64,000 bases of DNA from Clavibacter sp. B3I6 (GCF_030816895.1 NZ_JAUSYL010000001.1:124001-188000); one strand, 5' to 3'. Shown: positions 33,950-42,656, counted from the first letter of the stretch. Translations and numbers: made by a program. The notes: a model not told the origin generated them from the sequence alone.

Positions 33950-34387
33950 ATGGTCGACATCCGGCACGCGCTGGCCACGGACGGGGACGCGGTCTTCGCC
34001 CTCTGCCAGCAGCTCGACATGATCAACGCCCCCGCCACGCGGGACGACTTCGACGTCACGTTCTCGCACATCCTGCGGGCCAACAAGGACGTCGGTCGCG
34101 ACGTGCTGCTGGTGGCGGAGGAGGAGGGCCGGGTCGTGGGGTACGCGTACCTCGTCGTCTCGCGGCTCCTCTACGCCGGCGGGCTGAGCGCCCATCTCGA
34201 GGAGCTGGTGGTCGACACCGGCGCCCGCAGCGCGGGCACGGGCTCGTCCCTGGTCCGCGCCGTCGAGCGCCTGTGCGGCGACCGCGGCGTGGGGCAGATC
34301 ACCATGAGCACGCGCCGGGCAGGCGAGTTCTACAAGCGCCTCGGCTACGAGCGCACCGCGGAGTTCTACAAGAAGCTGCTGCGCTAG
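33950..34387 (+). CDS. GNAT family N-acetyltransferase
   Basis: A 145-residue single-domain GNAT acetyltransferase. The beta-4 strand and acetyl-CoA loop are visible as LEELVVDTGARSAGTGSSLV (residues 83-102), and RLGYERTAEFYKK closes the fold. The target (small molecule or protein amine) is unknown. It begins 4 nt after ctaF, so it is probably the last gene of the cta operon, ending at a strong hairpin. Confidence 0.85.
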   Translation: MVDIRHALATDGDAVFALCQQLDMINAPATRDDFDVTFSHILRANKDVGRDVLLVAEEEGRVVGYAYLVVSRLLYAGGLSAHLEELVVDTGARSAGTGSSLVRAVERLCGDRGVGQITMSTRRAGEFYKRLGYERTAEFYKKLLR

Positions 34388-34407
34388 GGGCACCCGCGCG
34401 ACGCCAT

Positions 34408-34437
34408 GATGCCCGACCCCTCCTGGGGTCGGGCATC
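34408..34437 (+). terminator. Strong hairpin terminator after the cta operon
   Basis: GATGCCCGACCCC (34408-34420) pairs perfectly with GGGGTCGGGCATC (34425-34437) over a TCCT loop. It probably ends the ctaC-ctaD-ctaF-GNAT transcript and may also stop convergent reading from the phosphatase gene. Confidence 0.8.
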
Positions 34438-34555
34438 GTCGCGTCCGGGGGAGGGAGCGAGCTCGGCGGCGCCTCTCCGCGACGCGTGCACGGTCGTCGT
34501 CACGGGGCGGGGCCGCGTCAACCCAGGTCCGGACGGAGCGGTCGCGAGCCTCGTG

Positions 34556-34573
34556 CGGCGAGCCGGCTCGCCG
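34556..34573 (-). terminator. Palindrome downstream of the SpoIIE-type phosphatase gene
   Basis: CGGCGAGCC and GGCTCGCCG form an uninterrupted 18-bp palindrome 10 bases past the phosphatase stop codon. The rest of 34438-34583 shows no gene. Confidence 0.45.
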
Positions 34574-34583
34574 GCGGGCCGGG

Positions 34584-35957
34584 TCAGCGCTCGGCGGCCA
34601 TCCGGCGGATCGCCACGACCGTCACGTCGTCGGGAGGCGTGGCCTCCGGCACGAGGCGCGTCAGGCTCGCCACGGCGGCCACCGCCGTGGGCTCGGCGGC
34701 CATGGCCGTGAGGGCAGCGCGGTCCATCGACGCCATCGTGCCGTCGAAGAGGTCCAGCACGCCGTCGCTGCAGATCAGGAGCAGGTCGCCCGGCTCGAGC
34801 CGCAGGGCCGTCGTCTGCCACTCCTGCGCGCCCAAGGCGCCCAGGGGGAGGTTCCTCGACGCGATGGGCTCGCGGGTGCCGTCCGCGCGGCAGAGGATCC
34901 CGAGGCCGTGCCCGGCGTCGACGAGCGCGATGTCGCCGGTCCGGGCGTCGAGCCGCAGGTGCAGGAGCGTGACGAAGGCGTCGTTGGCGTCGAGGTCGGA
35001 CTCGACGGCCCGGTCGACGACCGTGAGGGTGCCCCGGGGATCGTGCGCGGGCGAGGCCACGTGCAGCGCGGCGCGCACCGTCGCGGCGATCATGGCGGCG
35101 CCGACGCCCTTGCCCATGACGTTGGCCACCGTGACGACGAGGCCGTCCGGGGTCTGCTGCCAGTCGAAGAAGTCGCCGCTGACGTCGCCGCTGGGGACGC
35201 ACGCCCCGGCCACCTCGTAGCCGGGCAGGTCCGGCACGGTCTGGGGGAGGAGCCGGCGCTGCACTCCGCCGCCCTCGACGAGCTCCTGCCGAGATGACGC
35301 CGCCCGAGCGGACAGGACCCGCGCCACCTGCTCGCCGCTCAGGGAGGCCATGCTGAACGACACCACGACGAGGAGGACGAGCGTGATCAGGGTGGTCGAC
35401 GGCGTGCCGAACCAGGTCGTGAAGGCGGTGCTCCGCGGCCCCTCCGCGAGGAAGACGACGAGCCGGGCGGCGTAGTAGGCCGCCAACGCGCCGGACGAGA
35501 GGATCAGCGGCCAGCGCGTGCGGGACAGGCCGGCGTCGAGCAGGATGATCTCCCGCGTCGACATCCCGATGAGGCCGGCCATCAGGGCGAGGTACAGCGG
35601 CCCGCCGGACCAGTCGTTGGTCGCGGGGGAGTCGACGCTCGAGACGGCGACGATCGACGCCGCCGGCGCGACGACGAGCCACCAGGGCGTCGGTCGTCCG
35701 CGGAGGGACCGGCTGCCCATCCACACCGATGCAGCGCCCGCCACGATGAGCCCGTTCCCGAGCGGGTTCCCCCAGACCTGCGCTCCCGTGCCGTCCTGCA
35801 GATACGCGAGGGAGCCGCCCATGAAGAGGGCCAGCGCCGCGCACCACCAGAAGCTGAAGGCGGAGCGCGTGGTCCGGAAGGTGACGAGGGCGAAGAGCAG
35901 GAACAGCGTGAGGGTCGTGACGCCGAAGGCGACGCGGAGGGTGATCGAGTCGAGCAA
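34584..35957 (-). CDS. Membrane-bound SpoIIE/RsbU-type PP2C phosphatase with a substituted metal site
   Basis: A 457-residue protein with six or seven membrane helices in residues 1-205 and a C-terminal SpoIIE-like PP2C domain (about 235-455). Such phosphatases usually dephosphorylate anti-sigma antagonists or signalling proteins. GDVSGDFFDW, VDAGHG, ICSDGVLDLFD and the closing DDVTVVAIRR match the family's acidic motifs. However, the motif usually written D-V-x-G-K-G reads ANVMGKG, with Asn279 where a metal-binding Asp is expected. The membrane part does not resemble a sensor family I recognise. The start is TTG at 35957 and uncertain. No sigma factor or antagonist gene is nearby. Confidence 0.82.
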   Translation of the reverse strand: MLDSITLRVAFGVTTLTLFLLFALVTFRTTRSAFSFWWCAALALFMGGSLAYLQDGTGAQVWGNPLGNGLIVAGAASVWMGSRSLRGRPTPWWLVVAPAASIVAVSSVDSPATNDWSGGPLYLALMAGLIGMSTREIILLDAGLSRTRWPLILSSGALAAYYAARLVVFLAEGPRSTAFTTWFGTPSTTLITLVLLVVVSFSMASLSGEQVARVLSARAASSRQELVEGGGVQRRLLPQTVPDLPGYEVAGACVPSGDVSGDFFDWQQTPDGLVVTVANVMGKGVGAAMIAATVRAALHVASPAHDPRGTLTVVDRAVESDLDANDAFVTLLHLRLDARTGDIALVDAGHGLGILCRADGTREPIASRNLPLGALGAQEWQTTALRLEPGDLLLICSDGVLDLFDGTMASMDRAALTAMAAEPTAVAAVASLTRLVPEATPPDDVTVVAIRRMAAER

Positions 35958-36205
35958 GGTGCGGTCCGTGTTCCGTGGGTCGGGCCGGCGCGCGATCCCG
36001 TCGGGGATCAGCAGGCCGCGAGGGCGGGGCTCCCGGACCAGGGGCGACGAGCACCGGCGGACCGCTTCCCCCGGACAGCAGCAGTGACAGCCTCCACGCT
36101 ACCCGGCACGGGTCCCGATGCGGAGCTCCTATGCGTCCTCGATGCCATGCGCGAGAGGCGGCGCATGCCGGGCGGAGAGGGACCTCCGAGCAGGGAGGAG
36201 CCGCC
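35958..36205. other. Intergenic region without a recognisable gene
   Basis: About 250 bases between the phosphatase start and the rlmA stop. I see no convincing reading frame. A CCGCCT-C-AGGCGG hairpin (36201-36213) overlaps the rlmA stop codon and could terminate it. Confidence 0.5.
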
Positions 36206-37121
36206 TCAGGCGGAGGCGACGTCGTCGCGGCGGCGGAGGACGTGGATCATGACGTCGATCGTCACGTCCTGGGCCGCCCCGGATCCCGTGCCTGGCGCGT
36301 CCGGAGCATCGGGAGACGCCGTCCGTGCGCCCATGTGGTGAGCGGAGGGACCCATGCCGAGCAGCAGGGCCACGTCGTCCTCCGGGAGCCGCAGGACGCG
36401 CTGCACGCGCGTCTCCACGACCGGCTCGAAGAGCGCGTCGGCCGCGCCCAGGATCCGCTCCCGCTTGTCCTCCTGCACGCCCACGGCACGCCCCCGCCGC
36501 CCTCAGCTCCGCGAGGTGCTCCGGTCCGGCCGCCACGACGGCGACGCGACCGCCCGGGGCGAGCGCACGGTGGAACTCCGGCAGGTTGCGCGGGGCGAAC
36601 ACGTCGAGGACCAGGTCGGCGACGCCATCGCGCAGGGGGAGGGAGGACCAGGTGTCCGCCACCAGCCCGTCGACGTCGGCGCGACCCCGGACGGCGACCG
36701 CCACCGCTGGGGGGGAGAGGTCGGCGGCGAGGCCCGCCGAGCCGGGGATCCCGTCGAGGAGCGCGTGCAGGTAGTGCCCGGTGCCGCAGCCGGCGTCGAG
36801 GATGCGGAGGCCGGACCGCCCGTGCGCGCCGGGGACGACCGGATCGGATCCCGTCGGCGACGTCCCTTCGCCGACCGCGTCCCGCAGGGCTGCCATGAGC
36901 GGCGCGTAGTGCCCTCGATCGAGGAAGCGGCCGCGGGCGGCGATCATCTCCGCCGAGTCACCGGTGACGCGCGTGCCGGGCATGAGGAGGCTCGCGTAGC
37001 CCCGCTTGTTGGCGTCGACGGCGTGCCCGCGATCGCAGCGGAGGACGAGCGGCGGGACGGCGTGCAGGTCCGCGCCGCACGCCGGGCAGCGCAGCCAGGA
37101 CGCGAGCCGGGCGAGGTCCAC
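36206..37121 (-). pseudogene. RlmA-type 23S rRNA (guanine-N1) methyltransferase, frameshifted in this sequence
   Basis: An RlmA family SAM-dependent methyltransferase of about 304 residues once one base is corrected. The N-terminal zinc finger (Cys12, Cys15, Cys29, His33), VDANKRGYASLLMPG, the SAM-binding ILDAGCGTGHYLHAL and VFAPRNLPEFHRALAPGG are all in one frame. After AELRAAG the frame breaks at the C5 run 36491-36495 (G5 in the gene); deleting one base gives AELRAAGRAVGVQEDKRERI and continues to VLRLPEDDVALLLGMGPSAH, the usual RlmA C-terminus, and the stop at 36206. GTG 37121 has GAGGAG upstream. The defect could be real or a sequencing indel; RlmA is dispensable, so unlike ftsQ and qcrA this cannot be decided on essentiality. 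Confidence 0.85.
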
Positions 37122-37162
37122 GGATGCTCCTCGAGTCGGTGCCGATGCGGTGGGTGGACGCA

Positions 37163-37199
37163 CGAGAGCCGGTCCAACGTGTCGCCGGACCGGCTCTCG
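37163..37199 (-). terminator. Terminator of the ctaE-qcrCAB operon
   Basis: CGAGAGCCGGTCC (37163-37175) and GGACCGGCTCTCG (37187-37199) form a perfect 13-bp stem with an 11-base loop, 38 bases past the qcrB stop and before rlmA. Confidence 0.8.
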
Positions 37200-37236
37200 A
37201 TGCCTGCTCGCGGATCAGCGCGAGCGGGGGTGGTGC

Positions 37237-38871
37237 CTAGTGGTGGTCGCCGTGGCTGCGCTCGACGTCCTTCGTGGTGACCGGGGAGATCCGGTCCTCG
37301 AAGAACCACTTCGACAGCGCCGCGCGGGCCCGCTGGTTGACCGTGATGCGTCCACGGCTGTCCGGGCGGATCATGAGCGGCTTGTAGTCGTCGTAGCTCA
37401 CGAGGCGCCAGCGCTCGTACTCGTCGAGCTGCTCGTGCACCTCGATGAACTCGCCGCCGGGCAGCTTCACGATGCGGCCCGACTCGACGCCGTGGAGGGC
37501 GATCTCGCGGTCCTTCTTCATGAGGGCCAGGCAGATGCGCTTCGTGACCTGGTAGGCGATGACCGGTCCGAGGATCAGCAGCGCCTGCAGCGTGTGGATG
37601 ACGCCCTCCATCGACACCTTGAAGTGCGTGGCGATGAGGTCGGAGCTCGCGGCGGACCAGAGGACCGCGTAGAACGAGACACCGGCGGCGCCGATCGCGG
37701 TGCGCGTCGGGGCGTTGCGCGGGCGGTCGAGGATGTGGTGCTCGCGCTTGTCGCCCGTGATCCACGCCTCGATGAAGGGGTAGAGCGCGACGAGCACGAT
37801 GAACAGGCCCAAGACCGTGATCGGCAGGATGATGTTGAACGAGAACGTGTGGTCGAACAGCACGAACTCGAGTCCCGGCGGGACGAGGCGCAGGGCGCCG
37901 TCCGCGAAGCCGATGTACCAGTCGGGCTGCGTCCCCGCGGACACCGGGGACGGGTCGTAGGGGCCGTAGTTCCAGATCGGGTTGATCGTGAAGAACGACG
38001 CCATGACCACGATCACGCCGAAGACGACGAAGAAGAAGCCGCCGGCCTTGGCCGCGAAGGTGGGGAGCACCGGCACGCCGACCACGTTCTCGTTCGTGCG
38101 GCCGGGGCCGGCGAACTGGGTGTGCTTGTGCACGACCACGAACAGGAGGTGGAGCGCCAGGAACGCCACGAGGATCGCGGGCAGCAGCAGGATGTGCAGC
38201 GTGTAGAGCCTCGGGATGATCGCCGTGCCGGGGAACTCGCCGCCGAAGAGGAGGAACGAGATCCACGTGCCGATCACCGGGATGCCCTTGACCATGCCGT
38301 CGATGATCCGCAGGCCGTTGCCGGAGAGCAGGTCGTCGGGGAGGGAGTAGCCCGTGAAGCCCTCGGCCATCGCGAGGATGAAGAGGACGAAGCCGATGAA
38401 CCAGTTGAGCTCGCGCGGCTTGCGGAAGGCACCCGTGAAGTAGATGCGCAGCATGTGCAGGCCGATCGAGGCCACGAACAGCAGGGCCGCCCAGTGGTGG
38501 ATCTGGCGCATGAGCAGGCCGCCGCGGATGTCGAACGAGATGTCGAGCGACGACGACATGGCCACGGACATCTCGACGCCCTTGAGGGGCGCGTACGAGC
38601 CCTCGTAGTGCGTCTCCGCCATGGACGGGTCGTAGAAGAAGGTGAGCCAGGAGCCCGTCAGCAGGATGACGACGAAGCTGTAGAGCGCCACCTCGCCGAG
38701 CATGAAGGACCAGTGGTCCGGGAAGATCTTCCGCCCGAACTCCTTGACGGCGACGCTGACGCTGGTGCGCTCGTCGAGGTAGGTCGCGGCGGCGGCGGTG
38801 AGGCCGCCCCCGCTCTTGGCGGCGGGCGCGGTGGCACCCGTCGTGGTCGGATCAGCTGTTGTAGTCACCAC
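37237..38871 (-). CDS. qcrB: Cytochrome bc complex cytochrome b subunit (QcrB)
   Basis: QcrB, 544 residues, is the di-haem b core of the menaquinol:cytochrome c reductase part of the supercomplex. Eight or nine membrane helices are predicted. Haem ligands appear in RQIHHWAALLF with LHMLR and in LYTLHILLLP with LHLLFVVVHKH; the quinol-site signature, usually PEWY, is PDWY here. The long C-terminal tail (about 120 residues, EHHILDRPRNAPTRTA to the end) is an actinobacterial feature. GTG 38871 or 38868 overlaps the qcrA end by 20 or 17 bases. Confidence 0.96.
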   Translation of the reverse strand: MVTTTADPTTTGATAPAAKSGGGLTAAAATYLDERTSVSVAVKEFGRKIFPDHWSFMLGEVALYSFVVILLTGSWLTFFYDPSMAETHYEGSYAPLKGVEMSVAMSSSLDISFDIRGGLLMRQIHHWAALLFVASIGLHMLRIYFTGAFRKPRELNWFIGFVLFILAMAEGFTGYSLPDDLLSGNGLRIIDGMVKGIPVIGTWISFLLFGGEFPGTAIIPRLYTLHILLLPAILVAFLALHLLFVVVHKHTQFAGPGRTNENVVGVPVLPTFAAKAGGFFFVVFGVIVVMASFFTINPIWNYGPYDPSPVSAGTQPDWYIGFADGALRLVPPGLEFVLFDHTFSFNIILPITVLGLFIVLVALYPFIEAWITGDKREHHILDRPRNAPTRTAIGAAGVSFYAVLWSAASSDLIATHFKVSMEGVIHTLQALLILGPVIAYQVTKRICLALMKKDREIALHGVESGRIVKLPGGEFIEVHEQLDEYERWRLVSYDDYKPLMIRPDSRGRITVNQRARAALSKWFFEDRISPVTTKDVERSHGDHH

Positions 38872-39962
38872 GACGCTCCCAGAAACTCGCCCCTACGGGC
38901 TCGGTGAAATCACTCTGTGCAATGAGGTAGCCCTCGTCGTTGACGGCGATGGGCAGCTGCGGCAAGGGCCGCTTGGCCGGTCCGAAGATGACCTCGCAGT
39001 GGTTGGTCACGTCGAACTGGGACTGGTGGCAGGGGCAGAGCAGGTGGTGGGTCTGCTGCTCGTAGAGCGCCACCGGGCAACCCACGTGCGTGCAGACCTT
39101 GGAGTACGCGACGATCCCGTCGTAGGACCAGCCCTTGCGCTCGGGCGACTCGACCAGGTCCTCGGGACGCAGGCGCATGAGCAGCACCGCGGCCTTGGCC
39201 TTCTCCTCGAGCTTGCCCTCCTCGAGCTCCATGAGGGAGGCGGGGATGACGTGGAACGCCGAGCCGATCGTGACGTCCGACGCCTTGATGGGGGTGCCGG
39301 AGGGATCGCGGGTGAGGACCTCGCCCTTCTTCCACAGCGTGTGGCTGAGGGCGGAGGCGGGCTCCTCGGCGCTGCCCGGGTACAGGTCGCGGAACAGGAC
39401 CACGGCCGGCAGCGGGAAGGCGACGAGGGCGCCGATGAGGCTGTTGCGGATGAGCGAGCGACGGCCGAAGCCGGACTCCTCGTTCGCCTGGGCGGAAGAT
39501 CTCGACGGCGCGGGCCTGGGTGGCGGGGGAGCCGCCCTGCGGGTGGCGCTCGTCGATCAGCTCGTGGTCGCTCATGAGCGCCTTCGACCAGTGGATGGCG
39601 CCGATGCCGAGGCTCAGCAGCGCCAGGGCGATGCCGACGCCGAGGAACAGGTTGTTCAGCCGCACGCTGCCCGGGTCGTCCGCATAGATCGGGAAGCCGA
39701 AGTAGGCGCCGATGGCGAAGACGCTGCCCACGATCGACAGGTAGAACCAGGTGTAGACGACGCGCTCGGCCGTCCGGGCCTTCTTCGGGTCCTTGTCGGT
39801 GACGCGGAGGCGGTGCTCCGGGAAGCCGGGGTTCTGGAAGGCGTCGCGGGTGGCGACGGCCGTGCCGCCGGGGAGCACGACGTCGCGGCCGGCCGCTTCG
39901 AGCTGGCCCGCGTCGTAGCCCGCGGGGACGACGCCCGACTCGTCCTTATCGTCGTGTGCCAT
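38852..39962 (-). CDS. qcrA: Rieske iron-sulfur subunit QcrA, frameshifted in this sequence
   Basis: The [2Fe-2S] Rieske subunit of the bcc complex, about 369 residues when corrected. The N-terminal half has the charged start MAHDDKDESG, two membrane helices (WFYLSIVGSVFAIGAYFGF and LFLGVGIALALLSLGIGAIH) and SDHELIDERHPQGG. After AVEIFR the frame is lost at the GGG 39490-39492 (CCC in the gene); deleting one base gives EIFRQANEESGFGRRSLIRN and continues through a third helix to the cluster motifs CTHVGCP and CPCHQSQFD and the stop at 38852. Because the supercomplex is the main terminal respiratory route of Actinobacteria and all neighbours are intact, a sequencing indel is the likelier cause. 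Confidence 0.9.
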
Positions 39963-40007
39963 GTGCGTGCCTCTCCTGTGTGCGTGTGCAGATCATCGAT
40001 GCGGGCG

Positions 40008-40808
40008 TCAGTTGGACCGGGCCGTGAGCCACACGGTCAGGGCGACGATGCCGCCGAGGCCGAAGATCCACATGAAGAGGCCCTCGGACACCGGGCCGAG
40101 CCCGCCGAGGTTCGCGCCGCCGACGTTGCTGTTCTCCTCGATGTACTGCAGCGACGTGATGATGTCGCGCTTGTCCTCGGGGGAGATGTTGGTGTCGTTG
40201 AAGACCGGCATGTTCTGCGGGCCGGTGACCATGGCCTCGTAGATGTGGACCGGGTCCACGCCCTCGAGGCTGGGGGCGAACTTGCCCTCGGTGAGGGCGC
40301 CTCCGGCCGCCGCCACGTTGTGGCACATGGCGCAGTTGATGCGGAAGAGCTCGGCGCCGTTGGCCGCGTCGCCCTCGCCGTCGAGGTACTGGGCCTCGGG
40401 GATGGCGGGGCCGGGGGCCAGCGACGCGACGTAGGCCGCGAGCTGCTTGACCTGGGTGTCCGTGAACTGGACGGGCTTCTCCTGGGCCTGGACCGTGGTG
40501 GCCTGGAGCGGCATGCGGCCGGTGCCGACCTGGAAGTCGACCGAGGCAGCGCCGGCGCCGATGAGGCTGGGAGCGATCTCCGAGCCGGTCGCGTCCATGC
40601 CGTGGCAGGTGGCGCAGTTGGAGCCGAAGAGCTTCTGGCCCTCGTCGATGGTCTGCGCCGACTTGAGGTCGACCTCGGCGGAGGCGGTGCCCGTCTGGAT
40701 CAGCGCGTAGGCGCCGCCCGTGAAGAGGAGGCCGATGGCCAGGAGGGCGACGGTGGTCAGGGGGCTGCGGCGGCCGGTGCGTCGGGCGCGTGCTGTGGTG
40801 GTGCTCAT
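40008..40808 (-). CDS. qcrC: Di-haem cytochrome cc subunit (QcrC)
   Basis: QcrC carries electrons from the Rieske centre to CuA of CtaC within the bcc-aa3 supercomplex, replacing a free cytochrome c. The 266-residue protein has an N-terminal membrane helix or uncleaved signal (about 17-38), two c-haem motifs CATCH (65-69) and CAMCH (159-163), with Met ligands likely in GRMPLQ and QNMPVF, and a C-terminal membrane anchor (about 240-262). ATG 40808. It lies 26 bases after ctaE, with qcrA following after about 45 bases. Confidence 0.96.
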   Translation of the reverse strand: MSTTTARARRTGRRSPLTTVALLAIGLLFTGGAYALIQTGTASAEVDLKSAQTIDEGQKLFGSNCATCHGMDATGSEIAPSLIGAGAASVDFQVGTGRMPLQATTVQAQEKPVQFTDTQVKQLAAYVASLAPGPAIPEAQYLDGEGDAANGAELFRINCAMCHNVAAAGGALTEGKFAPSLEGVDPVHIYEAMVTGPQNMPVFNDTNISPEDKRDIITSLQYIEENSNVGGANLGGLGPVSEGLFMWIFGLGGIVALTVWLTARSN

Positions 40809-40834
40809 GCTGTGTTCGTTGCTCCCGCTCGGTG

Positions 40835-41473
40835 CTATTTGAGGACGTAGATGACCAGGAAGAGCCCGATCCAGACCACGTCGACGAAGTGCCAGTAGTA
40901 GGACACGACGATGGCGCTCGTCGCCTCCCGGTGCCCCATCGACCGGACGGCGAAGATGCGCCCGATGACGAGGAGGAAGGCGATGAGCCCGCCGGTGACG
41001 TGGAGGCCGTGGAAGCCCGTGGTCATGTAGAACGCCGAGCCGTAGGCGTTGCTGCTGAGCGTGATGCCCTCGGTGACGAGGGTCGCGTACTCGAAGATCT
41101 GGCCGACGACGAAGATCGCGCCGAGGGCGTAGGTGAGGAAGAACCACTCGACCGTGCCCCACTGGCTCGGCTTCCACCCCGTGGCCCGCGCCTGCAGGCG
41201 CTCCGCCGCGAAGACGCCGAACTGGCAGGTGAACGAGCTCGACACGAGGATGAGCGTGTTCACGAGGGAGAAGGGCACGTTGAGGCGGCCCGCCTCGAAC
41301 TCCCAGAGGGCGCCGGACGTGGAGCGGAGGGTGAAGTAGATCGCGAAGAGACCCGCGAAGAACATCACCTCGCTGCCGAGCCACACGATGGTGCCCACGG
41401 CGACGGTGTTCGGCCGGTTCACCACCGGCGCGGTGGATGCTGGGGAGATTGAGGTCGTCGTCACAGGATCCAT
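40835..41473 (-). CDS. ctaE: Cytochrome c oxidase subunit III (CtaE)
   Basis: Subunit III of the aa3 oxidase, 212 residues with five to seven membrane helices, a structural subunit that stabilises the CtaD core. Typical segments are WLGSEVMFFAGLFAIYF, FYMTTGFHGLHVTGG and VSYYWHFVDVVWIGLF. It is the first gene of the minus-strand ctaE-qcrC-qcrA-qcrB operon, the usual actinobacterial order, and is separated from ctaC-ctaD-ctaF by about 7 kb and opposite in direction. ATG 41473; divergent from trpD. Confidence 0.96.
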   Translation of the reverse strand: MDPVTTTSISPASTAPVVNRPNTVAVGTIVWLGSEVMFFAGLFAIYFTLRSTSGALWEFEAGRLNVPFSLVNTLILVSSSFTCQFGVFAAERLQARATGWKPSQWGTVEWFFLTYALGAIFVVGQIFEYATLVTEGITLSSNAYGSAFYMTTGFHGLHVTGGLIAFLLVIGRIFAVRSMGHREATSAIVVSYYWHFVDVVWIGLFLVIYVLK

Positions 41474-41540
41474 TATGTCCCAGCCCGACGACGCCGGACG
41501 CCCACCCCGGCCGCCCGTGAGATCCGATCCAGCCTCTCGT

Positions 41541-41546
41541 TAGGCT
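41541..41546 (+). promoter_or_regulatory. -10 element of trpD (leaderless type)
   Basis: TAGGCT ends 7 nt before the trpD ATG at 41554, without a ribosome binding site. The gap to ctaE is 80 bases in all; I see no trp attenuator or leader peptide. Confidence 0.45.
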
Positions 41547-41553
41547 GATCCGC

Positions 41554-42609
41554 ATGCCCTCCGCCCCGTCCTGGCCCGCGCTCATCACGACCCTGATCGA
41601 GGGCCGCCACCTGTCCGTCGCGGAGTCGACCTGGGCCATGCGCCAGGTGATGCGCGGGGAGGCCACGGACGCCCAGCTGGGCGGCCTCCTGGTGGCCCTC
41701 CGGGCCTCCGGCGAGACCGTGGACGAGATCGTCGGGTTCCGCGACGCCGTGCTCGAGGACGCCCTGCCGCTCGACGTGGATCCCCGCGCGCTCGACATCG
41801 TGGGCACGGGAGGAGACCCTTACGGCGCGGTGCTCAACATCTCCTCCGTGGCCAGCGTCATCGCGGCCGCGGCCGGCGTGCCCGTCGTCAAGCACGGCAA
41901 CCGGGCGGCGAGCTCGTCGTCGGGCGCCTCGGACGTGCTGACCGCGCTCGGCGTCGACCTCACGATCCCGCCGGCACGCGTGGCCGAGGTGCACCGGGAG
42001 ACGGGGATCACGTACGCGCACGCCGCGGTGTTCCACCCGGGCTTCCGTCACGCGGCCGCGACGCGACGCGAGCTGGGCATCTCCACGCTCTTCAACGTGC
42101 TCGGCCCGCTCTGCAACCCGGCGCGTCCCGAGGCCTCGGCGGTGGGCGTCGCCGACCTGACGCGGGTCCCGCTGCTGGTGGGCGTCTTCCGCACGCGCGG
42201 CGCGACCGCCCTGGTCTACCGCGGGGACGACGGCATCGACAAGCTCACCACGACCGGCCACAGCCACATCTGGGAGGTGAGCCGGGGCGCCGTCACCGAG
42301 CACGACCTCGACCCGCTCGAGCTCCAGATCCCGCGTGCGCCCATCGAGGCGCTCCTCGGCGAGGGACCGGAGCAGAACGCCGAGGTCATCCGCCGCGTGC
42401 TGGCGGGCGAGCGCGGACCGCAGCGCGACGTCGTCCTGCTGAACGCCGCGGCGGGCCTCGAGTCCTTCGACCTGATGGGCGATCCCGCGCGCGTGCAGCA
42501 GCCCATGGCCCGGCGGCTGCGCGAGAAGCTCGCCGTGGCGGCGGAGGCCGTGGACTCCGGCCGCGCCGCCGCGAAGCTCCAGGAATGGGCCGCCGCCACG
42601 CGCGCGTGA
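41554..42609 (+). CDS. trpD: Anthranilate phosphoribosyltransferase
   Basis: TrpD joins anthranilate to phosphoribosyl pyrophosphate in tryptophan synthesis. The 351-residue protein has the PRPP-binding GTGGD motif (about residues 89-93), NISSVAS, VKHGNRAASSSSGASDVL with its Mg/PRPP residues, FNVLGPLCNP and the DDGIDKLT anthranilate-site segment. It stands alone without other trp genes, a situation common in Actinobacteria, where trpD often lies next to ctaE. Confidence 0.96.
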   Translation: MPSAPSWPALITTLIEGRHLSVAESTWAMRQVMRGEATDAQLGGLLVALRASGETVDEIVGFRDAVLEDALPLDVDPRALDIVGTGGDPYGAVLNISSVASVIAAAAGVPVVKHGNRAASSSSGASDVLTALGVDLTIPPARVAEVHRETGITYAHAAVFHPGFRHAAATRRELGISTLFNVLGPLCNPARPEASAVGVADLTRVPLLVGVFRTRGATALVYRGDDGIDKLTTTGHSHIWEVSRGAVTEHDLDPLELQIPRAPIEALLGEGPEQNAEVIRRVLAGERGPQRDVVLLNAAAGLESFDLMGDPARVQQPMARRLREKLAVAAEAVDSGRAAAKLQEWAAATRA

Positions 42610-42656
42610 CGGGATGCCGCCCGGGCGACGCCGCCGGAGCGGGGGATGATGGGCGC

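Noticed and set aside
34438..34583. A small protein gene between the GNAT gene and the phosphatase gene.
   Set aside because: Possible frames have no ribosome binding site and their translations are Arg/Gly/Pro-rich noise; the interval contains a terminator and a palindrome.
41474..41553. Tryptophan attenuator before trpD.
   Set aside because: The 80-base gap has no Trp-codon leader peptide and no alternative hairpins, and the -10 element lies next to the start codon.
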